64,000 bases of DNA from Rhodopseudomonas palustris (GTDB lineage Bacteria > Pseudomonadota > Alphaproteobacteria > Rhizobiales > Xanthobacteraceae), in contig NZ_QKQS01000010.1 of assembly GCF_003226555.1 (NCBI RefSeq), forward strand, positions 1-64,000, written 5' to 3'. The position numbers were made by a program, and so were the translations under genes. A model generated the notes under the pieces. The model did not search any database, was not told the DNA's origin, and saw only the letters and a program-made list of their open reading frames with translations. Each line of letters opens with the position of its first letter. The stretch's first letter is position 1. This document shows, one piece after another, positions 45,459 to 55,061 of this stretch.

Positions 45459-46097
45459 ATGGCGAACCGGCTGTGTCGCATTGCGGTCTTCGGAGCTGTT
45501 TCAGCACTTCTTCTCCCCGGCTCCTCGGCCTCGGCCGCCTGCATCAATCCGCCCGTGTCTGAACAGGCAATCGCGCAGTTCAGATCAAATCCGGCGGCGC
45601 TACTCAACCCAACGACCGATGGTCGTGCGGTGGAGACGGCGGTTCGAGACCTCGTCGCCAGCGACGCGACACTAACTAAGTCGATCGTGTCGTTAGCAGC
45701 GGGTGCCCCTTCGCGACTCAAGACAGCGATCGCGGCCGGTCTCGCGCAGGCCGCCACTGCGTGCACGACGATAGACGTGCAAGCCGCCATGTTGATCCAA
45801 CAAGCAGTCGCCGCACTGCCAGACGGTGAATTCCAGACAACGTTTGCGGCGATCGCTGGCGATCTTTCGACCGCGGCAACAGCAGCAGCGGCCGCCTCTG
45901 CAAGCAGCTCCACCGGAAGCGTCATCATCAAGAATCCAAACCGCTCGGCGCGTGCTGCTCAGGGCCCTGGAGGCGGCGGCGGGGTTAGTTTGCTCACGCA
46001 AATTACGTCTGGCGGGCGAGCCATTGTCGCCGTCGATGGGCCCGCAAGAACCGCTAAGTCGGTTACGTCCGGCGATCCGGTCAGCGCCACTCGCTAG
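45459..46097 (+). CDS. Secreted hypothetical protein of the exopolysaccharide locus
   Basis: This 212-residue protein has a signal peptide (VFGAVSALLLPGSSASA) and then ACINPPVSEQAI with an early Cys; a second Cys is at about 107 (TACTT). The middle is helical and Ala rich, and the C-terminal 60 residues are Ser/Gly/Ala rich, with a GPGGGGG run, and look disordered. I do not recognise the family. It is 58 bases before the tyrosine kinase gene, downstream of the FNR/FixK box. Confidence 0.7.
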   Translation: MANRLCRIAVFGAVSALLLPGSSASAACINPPVSEQAIAQFRSNPAALLNPTTDGRAVETAVRDLVASDATLTKSIVSLAAGAPSRLKTAIAAGLAQAATACTTIDVQAAMLIQQAVAALPDGEFQTTFAAIAGDLSTAATAAAAASASSSTGSVIIKNPNRSARAAQGPGGGGGVSLLTQITSGGRAIVAVDGPARTAKSVTSGDPVSATR

Positions 46098-46155
46098 GCC
46101 GCCCCTGTCAGTCGCACGCTCCGTGTCAACGCCGATGACGGTTTAGGATTTAAGA

Positions 46156-48504
46156 ATGAACTTCGCCGGTCAACCTCTGCAAGACGGTAGTCTGCCTCGT
46201 ATCGGGGCCGGCAAGGACTCGCTTTCCCTGTTGGACATCAGCGATTTCGTCGCGCGGCATTGGCGTTTCATCGGTTTGGTGACCTTGTTCGTCATTGTGC
46301 TCGCGCTAGCCTATCTGGCAGTTGCACCGTCCCGATACACCGCGCAGACCGACATGATTATCGACACCAAGCGCGTTACGTGGACCCAATCTGAATTCGC
46401 GACAGAGAATCGGATGGTCGAGGATGCTTCGGTCGAGAGCGAGATCGAGACGACAAAATCGGAAAAAGTCGCCCTGCAAGTCATCCGGAAGCTCCGCTTG
46501 AACGAGGATCCCGAATTCATCGGAACCGGCACGGGACTGCGCAGCCGACTCTATCAACTTCTGGAATTGGATCCTCCCATTTCGCCCCAGCTCACGCCCG
46601 GTGAACTCGAGGCACGGGCCCTCTCCAGGGTGAAGGACAACCTTCGGGTCATTCGGCTCGGGCGGTCCTACATCGAGCAAATCTCCTTCACGTCACTGGT
46701 CCCAGAGAAAGCGGCAGCCATCGCAAACGCTTTTGCCGACGCATACATCGAGGATCAGATTCAAGCGAAGTTCGAGGCTACTCGACGCGCGAGTGAATGG
46801 CTGCAGCAAAGGATCGGAGAACTCCGGCAGCAAGCCAGCGACGCATATCGTGCGGTTCAAGACTTCAAGTCGAGCAACTCCATCATCGTGAACGGCGATG
46901 GCAAGCTCGCGAGCGACCTGGAGCTCGATCAACTCGGCATCGCGCTCGCGAAGGCTCGCGCCGAAACCAGTCAGGCCAGAGCCAAGCTCGAACGGATCAC
47001 GCGCGTTCTGGAACTGCGGCAGGAGAAAGGAAGCACCGAGATTCCCGACCCAGTCGTCACCGACGCCCTCAGCAACCCGGTAATCACACGGCTGCGTCAA
47101 CAGTATCTCGACAATCAGAGCAAGGAAGCCGAATGGAGCTCTCGTTACGGGCCGGACCATCAAGCCGCACGCAATCTTCGATCAGAAATGGCGAACGTTC
47201 GGCAAGCCATCTGGGACGAAATCAGCCGGATCGCTGAAAGCTACCGGAGCGAAGTCCAGATCGCGAAGACTCAGGAGGAGTCGATCGACAAGCGGATGAT
47301 CGAGGTCTTTCAATCCTCGACAGGCACGCGCCAGGCGCAGGTTCATTTGCGGGAACTTGAAACAGCCGCCACTACTTACCGCGGAATCTACGAGACCTTC
47401 CTCACTCGATTCACTCAGTCGGTTCAACAGCAGTCATTCCCTTCAACCGAGGCAAGAGTCGTCACCCTCGCATTGCCGCCCGCCGTTCGCAGCTCGCCGA
47501 AGACGAATTTGACCCTGGCGCTCGCGACCGTAACGGGGTTGGCATTGGCGATCTTGGCCGCCTTCGCCCGTGACCGGATGAGCCGTCGGATCCACACACG
47601 GGCTCAACTCGAGAGCATTCTGGGCACCAGCTGCCTTGCCATCATCCCCTCCTTCGCGGATCCGACATACTCCTCTCAGGCCGCCAGCAATTCGTCCCGG
47701 GTCTCTCGTGCAGTGAGATATCTTGTGCGCAGGCGGGATAACGCATCGGGACGGCATCGCGAGAGGGGCCAAGCGAATTCTGCCGCCTTCGAAAAGATCA
47801 ACGACGTCGCGCCATTCTCGGCGACCGCCGAGGCCTTGCGCCACATCAAGGTTGCTATCGACCTTAGCCCCGGTGGCGGGCGTGTGATCGGAATCGTGTC
47901 GGCCCGCCCAGGAGAGGGCAAGACCACCATCTGCGCTAGTTTTGCGGCGTTTCTTTCGAAGAGCGGCGCGCGAACGCTGCTCATTGACGGAGACCTGCGC
48001 AATCCGTCCCTGAGCCGAACGCTCGGCTACAAGAACAAACGCGGCCTCCTCGAACTCGTCGCCGATCAGCTCCAGCTGAGCGACGTGGTGGTCACCGACC
48101 CAGTCTACGAGTTCGACTTTCTACCATCAGCCACGGAGATGAAGCCGATCAACAGCGCAGACGTGCTCACCTCCCCGTCGATGAAGCGGATGCTGAAGTC
48201 GGCGGCAGGCAATTACGAGTACGTCATCGTCGATCTCCCCCCAATTCTTCCCGTGGTTGATGTGAAGGCCGCAGGGCACCTGTTCGACGCCTTCATCCTC
48301 ATTGTGGAATGGGGCGCGACCACGAGTGAGGAGGTCCGAAGCGCGGTTGGCGTTTCTCGCTCGTTGTCGGAGCGATTGCTGGGCGCCGTCCTCAATAAGA
48401 CGGACGAAGGCGTCATGCGCCGTCTGGAGGGATACGCGTATCGCAGCCATCACTATTACTATTACGGCGCGCCAGACCACAAAGACAAGCAGACAGCAAG
48501 CTGA
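46156..48504 (+). CDS. Wzc/ExoP-like polysaccharide co-polymerase and tyrosine autokinase
   Basis: The 782-residue protein spans the inner membrane twice (about 37-56 and 451-471) around a Wzz chain-length domain with long coiled coils. The P-rich PPAVRSSPKT before the second helix is typical of co-polymerases. The cytoplasmic kinase part has Walker A SARPGEGKTT (Lys589), Walker A' LLIDGDLRNP and Walker B VIVDLPP. The C-terminus carries a tyrosine cluster (Tyr760, 762 and 767-770) for autophosphorylation. It controls chain length and works with Wzy and the Wza-like protein encoded at 53.8 kb. Confidence 0.95.
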   Translation: MNFAGQPLQDGSLPRIGAGKDSLSLLDISDFVARHWRFIGLVTLFVIVLALAYLAVAPSRYTAQTDMIIDTKRVTWTQSEFATENRMVEDASVESEIETTKSEKVALQVIRKLRLNEDPEFIGTGTGLRSRLYQLLELDPPISPQLTPGELEARALSRVKDNLRVIRLGRSYIEQISFTSLVPEKAAAIANAFADAYIEDQIQAKFEATRRASEWLQQRIGELRQQASDAYRAVQDFKSSNSIIVNGDGKLASDLELDQLGIALAKARAETSQARAKLERITRVLELRQEKGSTEIPDPVVTDALSNPVITRLRQQYLDNQSKEAEWSSRYGPDHQAARNLRSEMANVRQAIWDEISRIAESYRSEVQIAKTQEESIDKRMIEVFQSSTGTRQAQVHLRELETAATTYRGIYETFLTRFTQSVQQQSFPSTEARVVTLALPPAVRSSPKTNLTLALATVTGLALAILAAFARDRMSRRIHTRAQLESILGTSCLAIIPSFADPTYSSQAASNSSRVSRAVRYLVRRRDNASGRHRERGQANSAAFEKINDVAPFSATAEALRHIKVAIDLSPGGGRVIGIVSARPGEGKTTICASFAAFLSKSGARTLLIDGDLRNPSLSRTLGYKNKRGLLELVADQLQLSDVVVTDPVYEFDFLPSATEMKPINSADVLTSPSMKRMLKSAAGNYEYVIVDLPPILPVVDVKAAGHLFDAFILIVEWGATTSEEVRSAVGVSRSLSERLLGAVLNKTDEGVMRRLEGYAYRSHHYYYYGAPDHKDKQTAS

Positions 48505-49217
48505 TGCGTTCAGATGCTCGTCGGCGTGCGACCGCCAGGCTCGTATCTGTCGCAATCGGTGCAATTGGTGTGTTATGGGCGGTCGCGAACGTTCACCGAG
48601 CTATTGCGATCGATCGCTTTGAAGGTCTGGCCGACCACCTTTTGCGCTTCAAGACATTCGACGACACCTTCAGCTCGGCGGTTCTGCAAAGCCGATCGGC
48701 ACATGCGCTAAGTAGCTGCGACGCTCGCGCACAACGTGCGTTAATTATGCTTGAGATCCCGCTCGCTGACGCGGCCCTGCGTGCCGGAGTGGCCGGCGAG
48801 TTCGATCTCAGGAATGGGGATCTCACGAGCCGCGCCAAGAAGATCCTCTCCTGCGCTCCTTCAGATTCTTTCGCTTGGCTGGTGCTATTTGGCCTAGCAG
48901 TGCAGTCTGGACGACTCGGCCCAGACGCCTTCGCCTTACTCGAGCGCTCGTATGAGACGTCCCCGCGCGAGGCCTGGATTGCGGTTCGCCGGATCTCGAT
49001 TGCAGCTCCAGTTGCTTCGATGGCGCCGGAAGCAACACGGAGCAAGATCCTTTTCGAATTCCGCCAACTGGTGCGCGATGGATACGTGGAGCTGCCAGCA
49101 CGATCCTATGTGAGGTCTCATCAGGGGGTGCGAGATTTTCTGGATACCGAGGTCAGCCAGCTCGACGTCCACTCTCGGCTTCGCTTCAAGGCTGCGGTCG
49201 CGAATCTCACACATTGA
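48504..49217 (+). CDS. Hypothetical protein with N-terminal membrane anchor
   Basis: This 237-residue protein starts one base inside the stop of the kinase gene (TGATG), so it is translationally coupled to it. It has one membrane segment (LVSVAIGAIGVLWAVANV) and a mainly helical, Ala/Leu-rich remainder that recalls TPR-like repeats (SFAWLVLFGLAVQSGRLG, AFALLERSYETSPREAWI). I know such small proteins next to ExoP-type genes in rhizobia but no function is established. It may help the export complex. Confidence 0.75.
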   Translation: MRSDARRRATARLVSVAIGAIGVLWAVANVHRAIAIDRFEGLADHLLRFKTFDDTFSSAVLQSRSAHALSSCDARAQRALIMLEIPLADAALRAGVAGEFDLRNGDLTSRAKKILSCAPSDSFAWLVLFGLAVQSGRLGPDAFALLERSYETSPREAWIAVRRISIAAPVASMAPEATRSKILFEFRQLVRDGYVELPARSYVRSHQGVRDFLDTEVSQLDVHSRLRFKAAVANLTH

Positions 49218-50065
49218 ACGTTGCGAGTTGCGACCGCAATCGCCCAGATCGGCAGATCTCCTACGGCCGCCGCTTCGGCCGGCCATGTCTCTTGGCATTC
49301 CCTCGGATGCTACGGCTGCCGTATCGGCGTGAAGAACGATGTGATCGCATCTGCTTCGTACGTCCTTCCCCTTGGGTCGCTCATCCAGCCCCGCACAAAT
49401 CTCCTTGTGGGCGCCTGCCCAACCACTACCCCGACATACGCACCCGGATATAGTCGGCGGCCAACACCATAAGTGGTGCGCAGAACGCAACCACGCGATA
49501 GCGCTCGATCTCGTTAGCTCCAGTCAGACGACGTCTAACCATCTGCCCGACACCATTACTCCACCGACCACGTCCTTGTCGAAGACCAACCCACACCCGC
49601 ACGCACGCCCACGCCACAAATCCTCATGAATGGATTGGCGTGTTAGTTAGATCGCATCTACATCTCGCACGCATTTCTTTCAGACTGTATTTTGATTCCA
49701 GATACAGCGACGTTCGTGCACCCAATCGAACAACAATACAGATTGTAACTGCACAGATTTTGGCGACGATAGAGCCGCGATATAGGCGCGACCGACATCC
49801 CCATAATCGCTGGGGCATCGCTACTTCTGCGACCGATGCACGCTCTTGAGATTGCCTGAGAATGTGTCCACCGACGGACCATGGACGAAGAATTTCGAAT
49901 TGTTGCTCTATACGTCAACAGCACGACCTGCATTAACACGAACTTGCTCCCGCAATACCACGATCAACAGTTTATTCACCAAGCACAATTTGATAAGCAT
50001 TCAATTCAATACGATTTTGAGCGACAGTTTATCTCGACATCTACGGGCAGCCTGAGAGTGCGACG
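49218..50065. other. Long AT-richer intergenic region before exoY
   Basis: About 850 bases with no supported gene. GC drops clearly in the second half (from about 49620). It holds an operator-like sequence at 49902-49919. Long untranslated leader, regulatory RNA or multiple promoters are possible; nothing specific is recognised. Confidence 0.5.
49902..49919. promoter_or_regulatory. Operator-like palindrome upstream of exoY
   Basis: GTTGCTCTATACGTCAAC matches 10 of 12 fixed bases of the motif, with an exact right half-site. It lies 147 bp before the sugar transferase start, a distance like those of the exact copies. Confidence 0.45.
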
Positions 50066-50740
50066 ATGGATGGATTGCTGAGAACAGACACGGAGCTTGA
50101 TCTCACAGACAAGGCCCGACCGTCTCCAATCGGTTGCGCCTCCAAGAGGACACTCGACTTCGTCTTGGCGGCGTCCGGCCTTCTGATTTTGGCGCCGCTA
50201 TTACTTCTTTGCTACTTCGCGACGATGATCTCGTCTCCCGGACCCGCGATCTTTCGCCACCGCCGTGTCGGGTTCAACGGGCAAGCGTTCGATTGCCTCA
50301 AGTTTCGAACCATGGCTATCGACGCAAACGAGAGGCTGCAGAGATTGCTGGAGAGCGACGCGAACGCCGCGGAGGAATGGCGACGAACTCAGAAGCTGCG
50401 TCACGACCCACGAATCACTCTGGTCGGAGCGGCGCTTCGAAAATCGAGCCTCGATGAGCTTCCGCAACTCTTCAACGTCCTGAAGGGCGAAATGAGCATC
50501 GTTGGACCGCGCCCGGTCACTGAAGACGAGCTCGGCCGCTACGGACACTGCGCGGCAGAGTACCTGGCGTGCCGTCCTGGATTGACAGGTCTTTGGCAGG
50601 TGAGCGGTCGCAACACCACGACGTATGACCGTCGTGTGGCGCTGGATTCTTACTACGCGAACAACTGGTCACACCGGCTCGATCTACGAATCATCCTGGT
50701 CACCATACCGACCCTTCTGACCGCGTATGGCGCATACTGA
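50066..50740 (+). CDS. exoY: ExoY-like undecaprenyl-phosphate sugar phosphotransferase
   Basis: The 224-residue protein starts repeat-unit assembly by moving a hexose-1-phosphate to undecaprenyl phosphate. [20 protein letters not shown] is the re-entrant membrane helix, followed by [24 protein letters not shown], then [23 protein letters not shown] and [15 protein letters not shown], all signatures of this family. It is short, as are ExoY and WbaP C-terminal forms. Which sugar is added first (Glc or Gal) is not visible. The symbol marks the family, not an experimentally known role. Confidence 0.92.
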   Translation: MDGLLRTDTELDLTDKARPSPIGCASKRTLDFVLAASGLLILAPLLLLCYFATMISSPGPAIFRHRRVGFNGQAFDCLKFRTMAIDANERLQRLLESDANAAEEWRRTQKLRHDPRITLVGAALRKSSLDELPQLFNVLKGEMSIVGPRPVTEDELGRYGHCAAEYLACRPGLTGLWQVSGRNTTTYDRRVALDSYYANNWSHRLDLRIILVTIPTLLTAYGAY

Positions 50741-50834
50741 GTCGTTCGCGATCAGGCGGACTGCAGCGTGAACTCGAAGCCGAGGTGAAACGACAAAAGA
50801 CCACTGCAACGAACTACTCGGCGAGAACGAAGAC

Positions 50835-50999
50835 GTGAGCACCGATCTGAGCCCCGACACACGACGAAAGAGCGCATTCAGGATCCTGGTTGCGCTCAAC
50901 GCGGCAACCTTGTTGGCATGGATTGGATTTCTCGTCATTGGATTGGGCGCCTGGCTGCAAAACGTGGTCACCGTCGTTTGGCTGTTCTTGTTTGGGTAA
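50835..50999 (+). CDS. Small membrane protein (54 aa)
   Basis: A GTG start gives 54 residues: a basic N-terminus (MSTDLSPDTRRKSAFR), one or two membrane segments (ILVALNAATLLAWIGFLVIG and NVVTVVWLFLF) and a TAA stop. It begins 94 bases after the exoY stop on the same strand. The composition is strongly that of a real small membrane protein; the ribosome site is weak. No family is recognised. Confidence 0.6.
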   Translation: MSTDLSPDTRRKSAFRILVALNAATLLAWIGFLVIGLGAWLQNVVTVVWLFLFG

Positions 51000-51127
51000 A
51001 CCGAGCCATCTGGGCGCCAGCTGTCAATTTTCGCTGAGGGTCGGCAGACGACCGGTCACCGGGATCAGGCAGATGCTGCGACGGCTCAATTGTTGAGAGA
51101 CCGTCGATTTGCTCCGCCCCGCTTGTC

Positions 51128-51358
51128 TTAAGGCGCCGGCGGTGCATCAGGCCTAGAGCGACGCTTCTTATCCCGCGGCAGGCGATCGGTGCCCGCAGAA
51201 GCCGATCGGGTCAACTGAGACGGTCGCGACACCTCAGACAGATCGCCCTCGCCACTGCGCTCGTGTGATGGTCGCGAGGCCCCCAGAATTGCGTTTGCTG
51301 CAACTCGGCAGAGCAGTGCTTCAGCTGAACTTGCTGAATCTGGCTGCTGCTGCGTCAT
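51128..51358 (-). CDS. Doubtful small hypothetical protein (76 aa)
   Basis: From ATG 51358 the frame gives a Ser/Arg/Gln-rich, probably disordered protein (starting MTQQQPDSASSAEALLCRV and ending RSRPDAPPAP). GAGGTCGCG precedes the start. There is no known domain and no conserved context, so it may be a chance frame within a 500-base gap. Confidence 0.25.
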   Translation of the reverse strand: MTQQQPDSASSAEALLCRVAANAILGASRPSHERSGEGDLSEVSRPSQLTRSASAGTDRLPRDKKRRSRPDAPPAP

Positions 51359-51499
51359 AGGCGCGACCTCGATCGCCGCACCTCTGTGATCTCCAGGCAG
51401 GTTGCCTCTCCTCGCGCCCGACCAACCCGACTCGGAGCACAAGTCCTCCTCCCACACTGATCGTTAACCTCGATCGATAGCCGTTCGTTTACTTCGTCG

Positions 51500-52216
51500 A
51501 TGCATCGTCCGGGCTGGCTATTTGCACAGACGGTCCACGATCAGTTGCATTCGATGCTGGGTAAGCTGCTCCATTCAACCCTTTCGCTGGTGGCTACCGT
51601 GGCTTTCGTCAGCCCATCGGCTGCACGGCCTGCTACGACCGCGAGCGGCGCTATCCAGACGCTTTCGGAGGCCGCTCCGGCATTGGCGCCGTTTCAGCAT
51701 GTTCGGTTCTGCATGCGTTATCCTCACGATTGCTCCTCGGATCTCGAGCAGGCCGACCGTGTCGAACTCTCCCCATCGACGGTCAAACTGCTGGAAGCCA
51801 CCAATCGTAACGTGAATGCCCAGATCGCCCCGATCCAAAAGACCTACGGCGCGGATTTGAAGGTCGGCTGGACGATTGGGCCGAAGGCGGGGGACTGCAA
51901 CGATTACGCAGTCACCAAGAGGCACCGGCTGATTGAGAGCGGGCTACCTGCACGGGCACTGCGCCTATCGGTGGTGCGGACCCCCGATCGGATCGGGCAC
52001 CTCGTGCTCCTGGTATCGACGACGGACGGCGACCTCGTGCTCGACAATCTAACGCCGACCATTCGAACCTGGCAAAACTCCGACTATGAATGGATCAAAG
52101 TCCAATCGAGCACTGACGCTCGTCTTTGGTTCGACGTCGGCAGGAAGGTCGCGGAGCCGGCCAACCTCAATTCCCGGGCGCTGGCTCAACTCGCTGCACA
52201 GAAGACCGCCAAATAG
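51500..52216 (+). CDS. LapG-like transglutaminase-type cysteine protease (peptidase C93/DUF920)
   Basis: The frame starts at ATG 51500; ATG 51554 would give a cleaner signal peptide (LLHSTLSLVATVAFVSPSAA). The mature protein of about 190 residues shows the family triad: Cys in KAGDCNDYAVTKR, His in IGHLVLLV and Asp in LVLDNLTP. YGADLKVGWTIG and WFDVGRK also fit. LapG of this family cuts surface adhesins in the periplasm and so releases biofilms. It is convergent with the export genes. No LapA or LapD is in the window, so the target is unknown. Confidence 0.87.
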   Translation: MHRPGWLFAQTVHDQLHSMLGKLLHSTLSLVATVAFVSPSAARPATTASGAIQTLSEAAPALAPFQHVRFCMRYPHDCSSDLEQADRVELSPSTVKLLEATNRNVNAQIAPIQKTYGADLKVGWTIGPKAGDCNDYAVTKRHRLIESGLPARALRLSVVRTPDRIGHLVLLVSTTDGDLVLDNLTPTIRTWQNSDYEWIKVQSSTDARLWFDVGRKVAEPANLNSRALAQLAAQKTAK

Positions 52217-52395
52217 CCGAACTGCAGTGGTTGCCGGACGAGGTCTTGCGAGGAGCCGCGCGGGACCCGAGAGGCCTGTTTCGCTGCTTCCGAGCAGGGA
52301 GCCAAGCCCTCCCCTGGCACCTTTCGGCCTACCAGGTACGAGGCGCACACTCTCGAGAACGGGGTCGCCGGCTGCGAAGGCCAGCTGAGCCCCCC

Positions 52396-53847
52396 TTACA
52401 GAGTGCGATGACCCGCGTCGGCGAGATCCGGCGACCTCACCTCTCTCCGCTCCCGCGTGGCCAGAGCCAGACCGCAGCCGACCAAAATATCAAAGGGGAT
52501 CGAGTAGCCGGGAACCTGCAGCGGAAAGTCGATCAGCGAATGCAGATAGGTCATGACCATGATGCCGCTGATGGCGCACAGAAAGGTCCGGCTTTGTCCG
52601 GTCGAACGCTTACCCGCTAGCGCCACGATCGCCAACGAGCAAACGGCCGACACCCAAACGAGCAATGCGATCGGGAGCCCCATTTCGACTGCGATTTCGA
52701 CGAGCGTCGAATGGGCGTAGTCCCAAACGCCCCACATCGACATATCGCTTCCTCGAAGAGCTGGAAAAACATCTGCAAACGCTCCGGCCCCAATGCCGAG
52801 CATCGGGCTTTCGACGATAGCACGCAAAGCATACTTGTATGCTGTCCAGCGGCCTTCGTCGAACATGCCGCGCGTCATGACACTTTGGCTTTGCGCCAGC
52901 CATAGCGCGATCACGATCAGGCCAACGGCCGCGAGCAACAGACCATGGGCTAGGCGAAGCCGATATTGTCCGGCCACCAGTTGGACGATCGCGGCAAAGA
53001 GCCCCAGAACGGCACAAGCAAGACCCGCGCGAGAGCCGGTGGCGAGTAGCGCGAAGAAGCAGAGCAGGCCTGCCGCGGCGCGAGTGGCAATCTGGATTCC
53101 TACCGCTTCATTGGACGGGCTGAGCATCAACAGCCGCAGCGAAAGTGGTCCAAGGGACTTCAGTTCGTGCTGGACCGAACATATCCACAAGATCACACCG
53201 GCGCCAAACAACGCGGCGGCAGTATTGTGATTGATGAAAGTGGCCGTCAGATCCGCCTGGTATGCGGTCTTCTGCTGCCAAAGAATGAACCCGGGCGTGA
53301 AGGCCCGGGCAAGCAAACCGTACAACGCGTAGAGCAAGATCGAGTAGCGAGCGACCTTGAACAGTGTCTCAGAGTTGCCACGCGAGGTTCCGATCCAGAA
53401 GCCCGCCAGTACCGATGTGATCAGAAGAAGGTAGTGCCCAACGGATGTGACAGGAATCTCCGCGCGAGCGGATATTCTCGGAGAGATAGGGAGATGAACG
53501 AGCGCGCCGGCCCTCTCCCAAGAGATCGAGTTGGCTCCGACCGACAGCCCAGGGATGATCTGTGTGGCCGCGACCACGCCATAGGCACCGCAGACCGCCA
53601 AGAATGAGAGCAGGATGTGAAATTGAGCACGGGTAACGGGACGTAGCGGACGACCAAGAAGGCTGAGCGACAGCACAACCAGCCAGGTCAGTACCCAGAC
53701 GTTGTCGACGGACCCGAATGGCAGCGGCGCCAGTGCAAACGTTGCAAGAGAGAAACCCAGTGAGATCTTCCCGAGAACTTCGGCGTGCGGTGGCTTTGTA
53801 TCCACATCCACCACCGAAGCAATCGGAGAGATCCTATCGGTCACCAC
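52396..53847 (-). CDS. O-antigen ligase / polymerase-like membrane protein
   Basis: The 483-residue protein has about 12 membrane helices and the Wzy_C-type loop: GIGAGAFADVFPALRG, then WDYAHSTLVEIAVEMGLPIALLVW, where His and the Glu-x2-Gly pattern are conserved. It overlaps the Wza-like gene by seven bases and is therefore in its operon, so it is the better candidate for the main polymerase of the exported polymer. Confidence 0.85.
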   Translation of the reverse strand: MVTDRISPIASVVDVDTKPPHAEVLGKISLGFSLATFALAPLPFGSVDNVWVLTWLVVLSLSLLGRPLRPVTRAQFHILLSFLAVCGAYGVVAATQIIPGLSVGANSISWERAGALVHLPISPRISARAEIPVTSVGHYLLLITSVLAGFWIGTSRGNSETLFKVARYSILLYALYGLLARAFTPGFILWQQKTAYQADLTATFINHNTAAALFGAGVILWICSVQHELKSLGPLSLRLLMLSPSNEAVGIQIATRAAAGLLCFFALLATGSRAGLACAVLGLFAAIVQLVAGQYRLRLAHGLLLAAVGLIVIALWLAQSQSVMTRGMFDEGRWTAYKYALRAIVESPMLGIGAGAFADVFPALRGSDMSMWGVWDYAHSTLVEIAVEMGLPIALLVWVSAVCSLAIVALAGKRSTGQSRTFLCAISGIMVMTYLHSLIDFPLQVPGYSIPFDILVGCGLALATRERREVRSPDLADAGHRTL

Positions 53848-55061
53848 CGAGTCTTCGTCGCAGCGTTCACATTGATTGCAGCGTTGGACACGTTCGACGT
53901 GGTATTCGCCGTGTTGTTGATCAGAGTCAGCAACTTATAGTAATCGACCACCCGCGCATTCGCCACATACATGACGTCCTTGCTTCGGATCTGGAAGCCC
54001 GAGGCCAGCAGCATACCGGACGGATCACGCAGGTTGACGTGATAGATGGTCGGAATGCGATCGTAAACGAAGCGGTGAGTGTCGACGCCAAGCTTGTCGA
54101 GTAATGGCCGATCCTCGTAGCGGAAGACGAAGACCTCGGCTGGGTCCGACTGCTGATCGTTGAGGCCGCCGGCCTTGCCTATCGCCTGGGCCAGGGTCAG
54201 GGTCTCGACGTCGAACGTCAGTTCGGAGTTGTAACCAAACACATTCTGATTGAGAGCCCCGAGAGCCGTGAAGGTCGGCGCTTCTCTCGTGAGGAAGATA
54301 ACGTCGTTGGGACGGACAAAGATGTTCTCGGACGGATCATGGACGATGCGGCTCAGGAGCACCTTGACCTTCCGGCCGTCGCGCTGAAGCGTCACGTAAC
54401 TCTCGATCGCCTCGTACTTCGGCCCCCCTGCGCGGGCGATTAGGGCGAGAAGCCGCTCGCCGACGCTGTTGAGCGCAAAAACTCCCGGAGCATTGACGTC
54501 ACCCAAAACACTTACGACGCTCGAATGCTGCTGATTCAGACTGACGACCACCTGCGGCTCGATCGCCCTATTCCGGAGCCTTGCGACCACCGCTTGCTGC
54601 ACTTCGGGAAGCGTTCGTCCCGCCGCAGCCACTTCGCCAGCATAAGGAACGGAGATATTGCCGCGCTGGTCAACGGCCTGTGGCGGCAGGTCGACGAAGT
54701 TACCGGGGCGAGCGCCGGCAGACTGACCAGGGGTGAACAGTCCCCCTGGCGCGGCTTCAAAGATCGAGATGTTCAGAACGTCCCCGACGCCGACCACTTG
54801 CTGAGGCTTCGGACGCCTGTCTTTGAACGAGCCCTTGAACGACACGACGTTCGGCTGGGACAGGAAGCCAATGGTATCAGCCGAGACGTCTACCAGCGCA
54901 TAGGGCAACGCGGCCGTCGACCGAACCCCCGCGGTCGCATAGTTTTCGACAGATTCGCTTGACGGCCCCGTACCAGGCAGAACCGCGCACGCTGACATCA
55001 AAACCAGCAACAGCAGGCCAGCAAGCACCTGAAAAGCCTTGCGGATCACGCCCAACCTCAT
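53841..55061 (-). CDS. Wza-like outer-membrane polysaccharide export lipoprotein
   Basis: The 406-residue precursor has a lipoprotein signal (LLLLVLMSACAVLPG). The polysaccharide-export domain follows (VGVGDVLNISIFEA, then VDQRGNISVPYAGEVAAAGRTLPEVQ) and SLBB-like beta-grasp repeats (VSVLGDVNAPGVFAL and ALGALNQNVFGYN). It forms the periplasmic and outer-membrane channel with the Wzc-like protein. The C-terminus (NVSNAAINVNAATKTRW) is short and unusual in its Asn content. Confidence 0.93.
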   Translation of the reverse strand: MRLGVIRKAFQVLAGLLLLVLMSACAVLPGTGPSSESVENYATAGVRSTAALPYALVDVSADTIGFLSQPNVVSFKGSFKDRRPKPQQVVGVGDVLNISIFEAAPGGLFTPGQSAGARPGNFVDLPPQAVDQRGNISVPYAGEVAAAGRTLPEVQQAVVARLRNRAIEPQVVVSLNQQHSSVVSVLGDVNAPGVFALNSVGERLLALIARAGGPKYEAIESYVTLQRDGRKVKVLLSRIVHDPSENIFVRPNDVIFLTREAPTFTALGALNQNVFGYNSELTFDVETLTLAQAIGKAGGLNDQQSDPAEVFVFRYEDRPLLDKLGVDTHRFVYDRIPTIYHVNLRDPSGMLLASGFQIRSKDVMYVANARVVDYYKLLTLINNTANTTSNVSNAAINVNAATKTRW

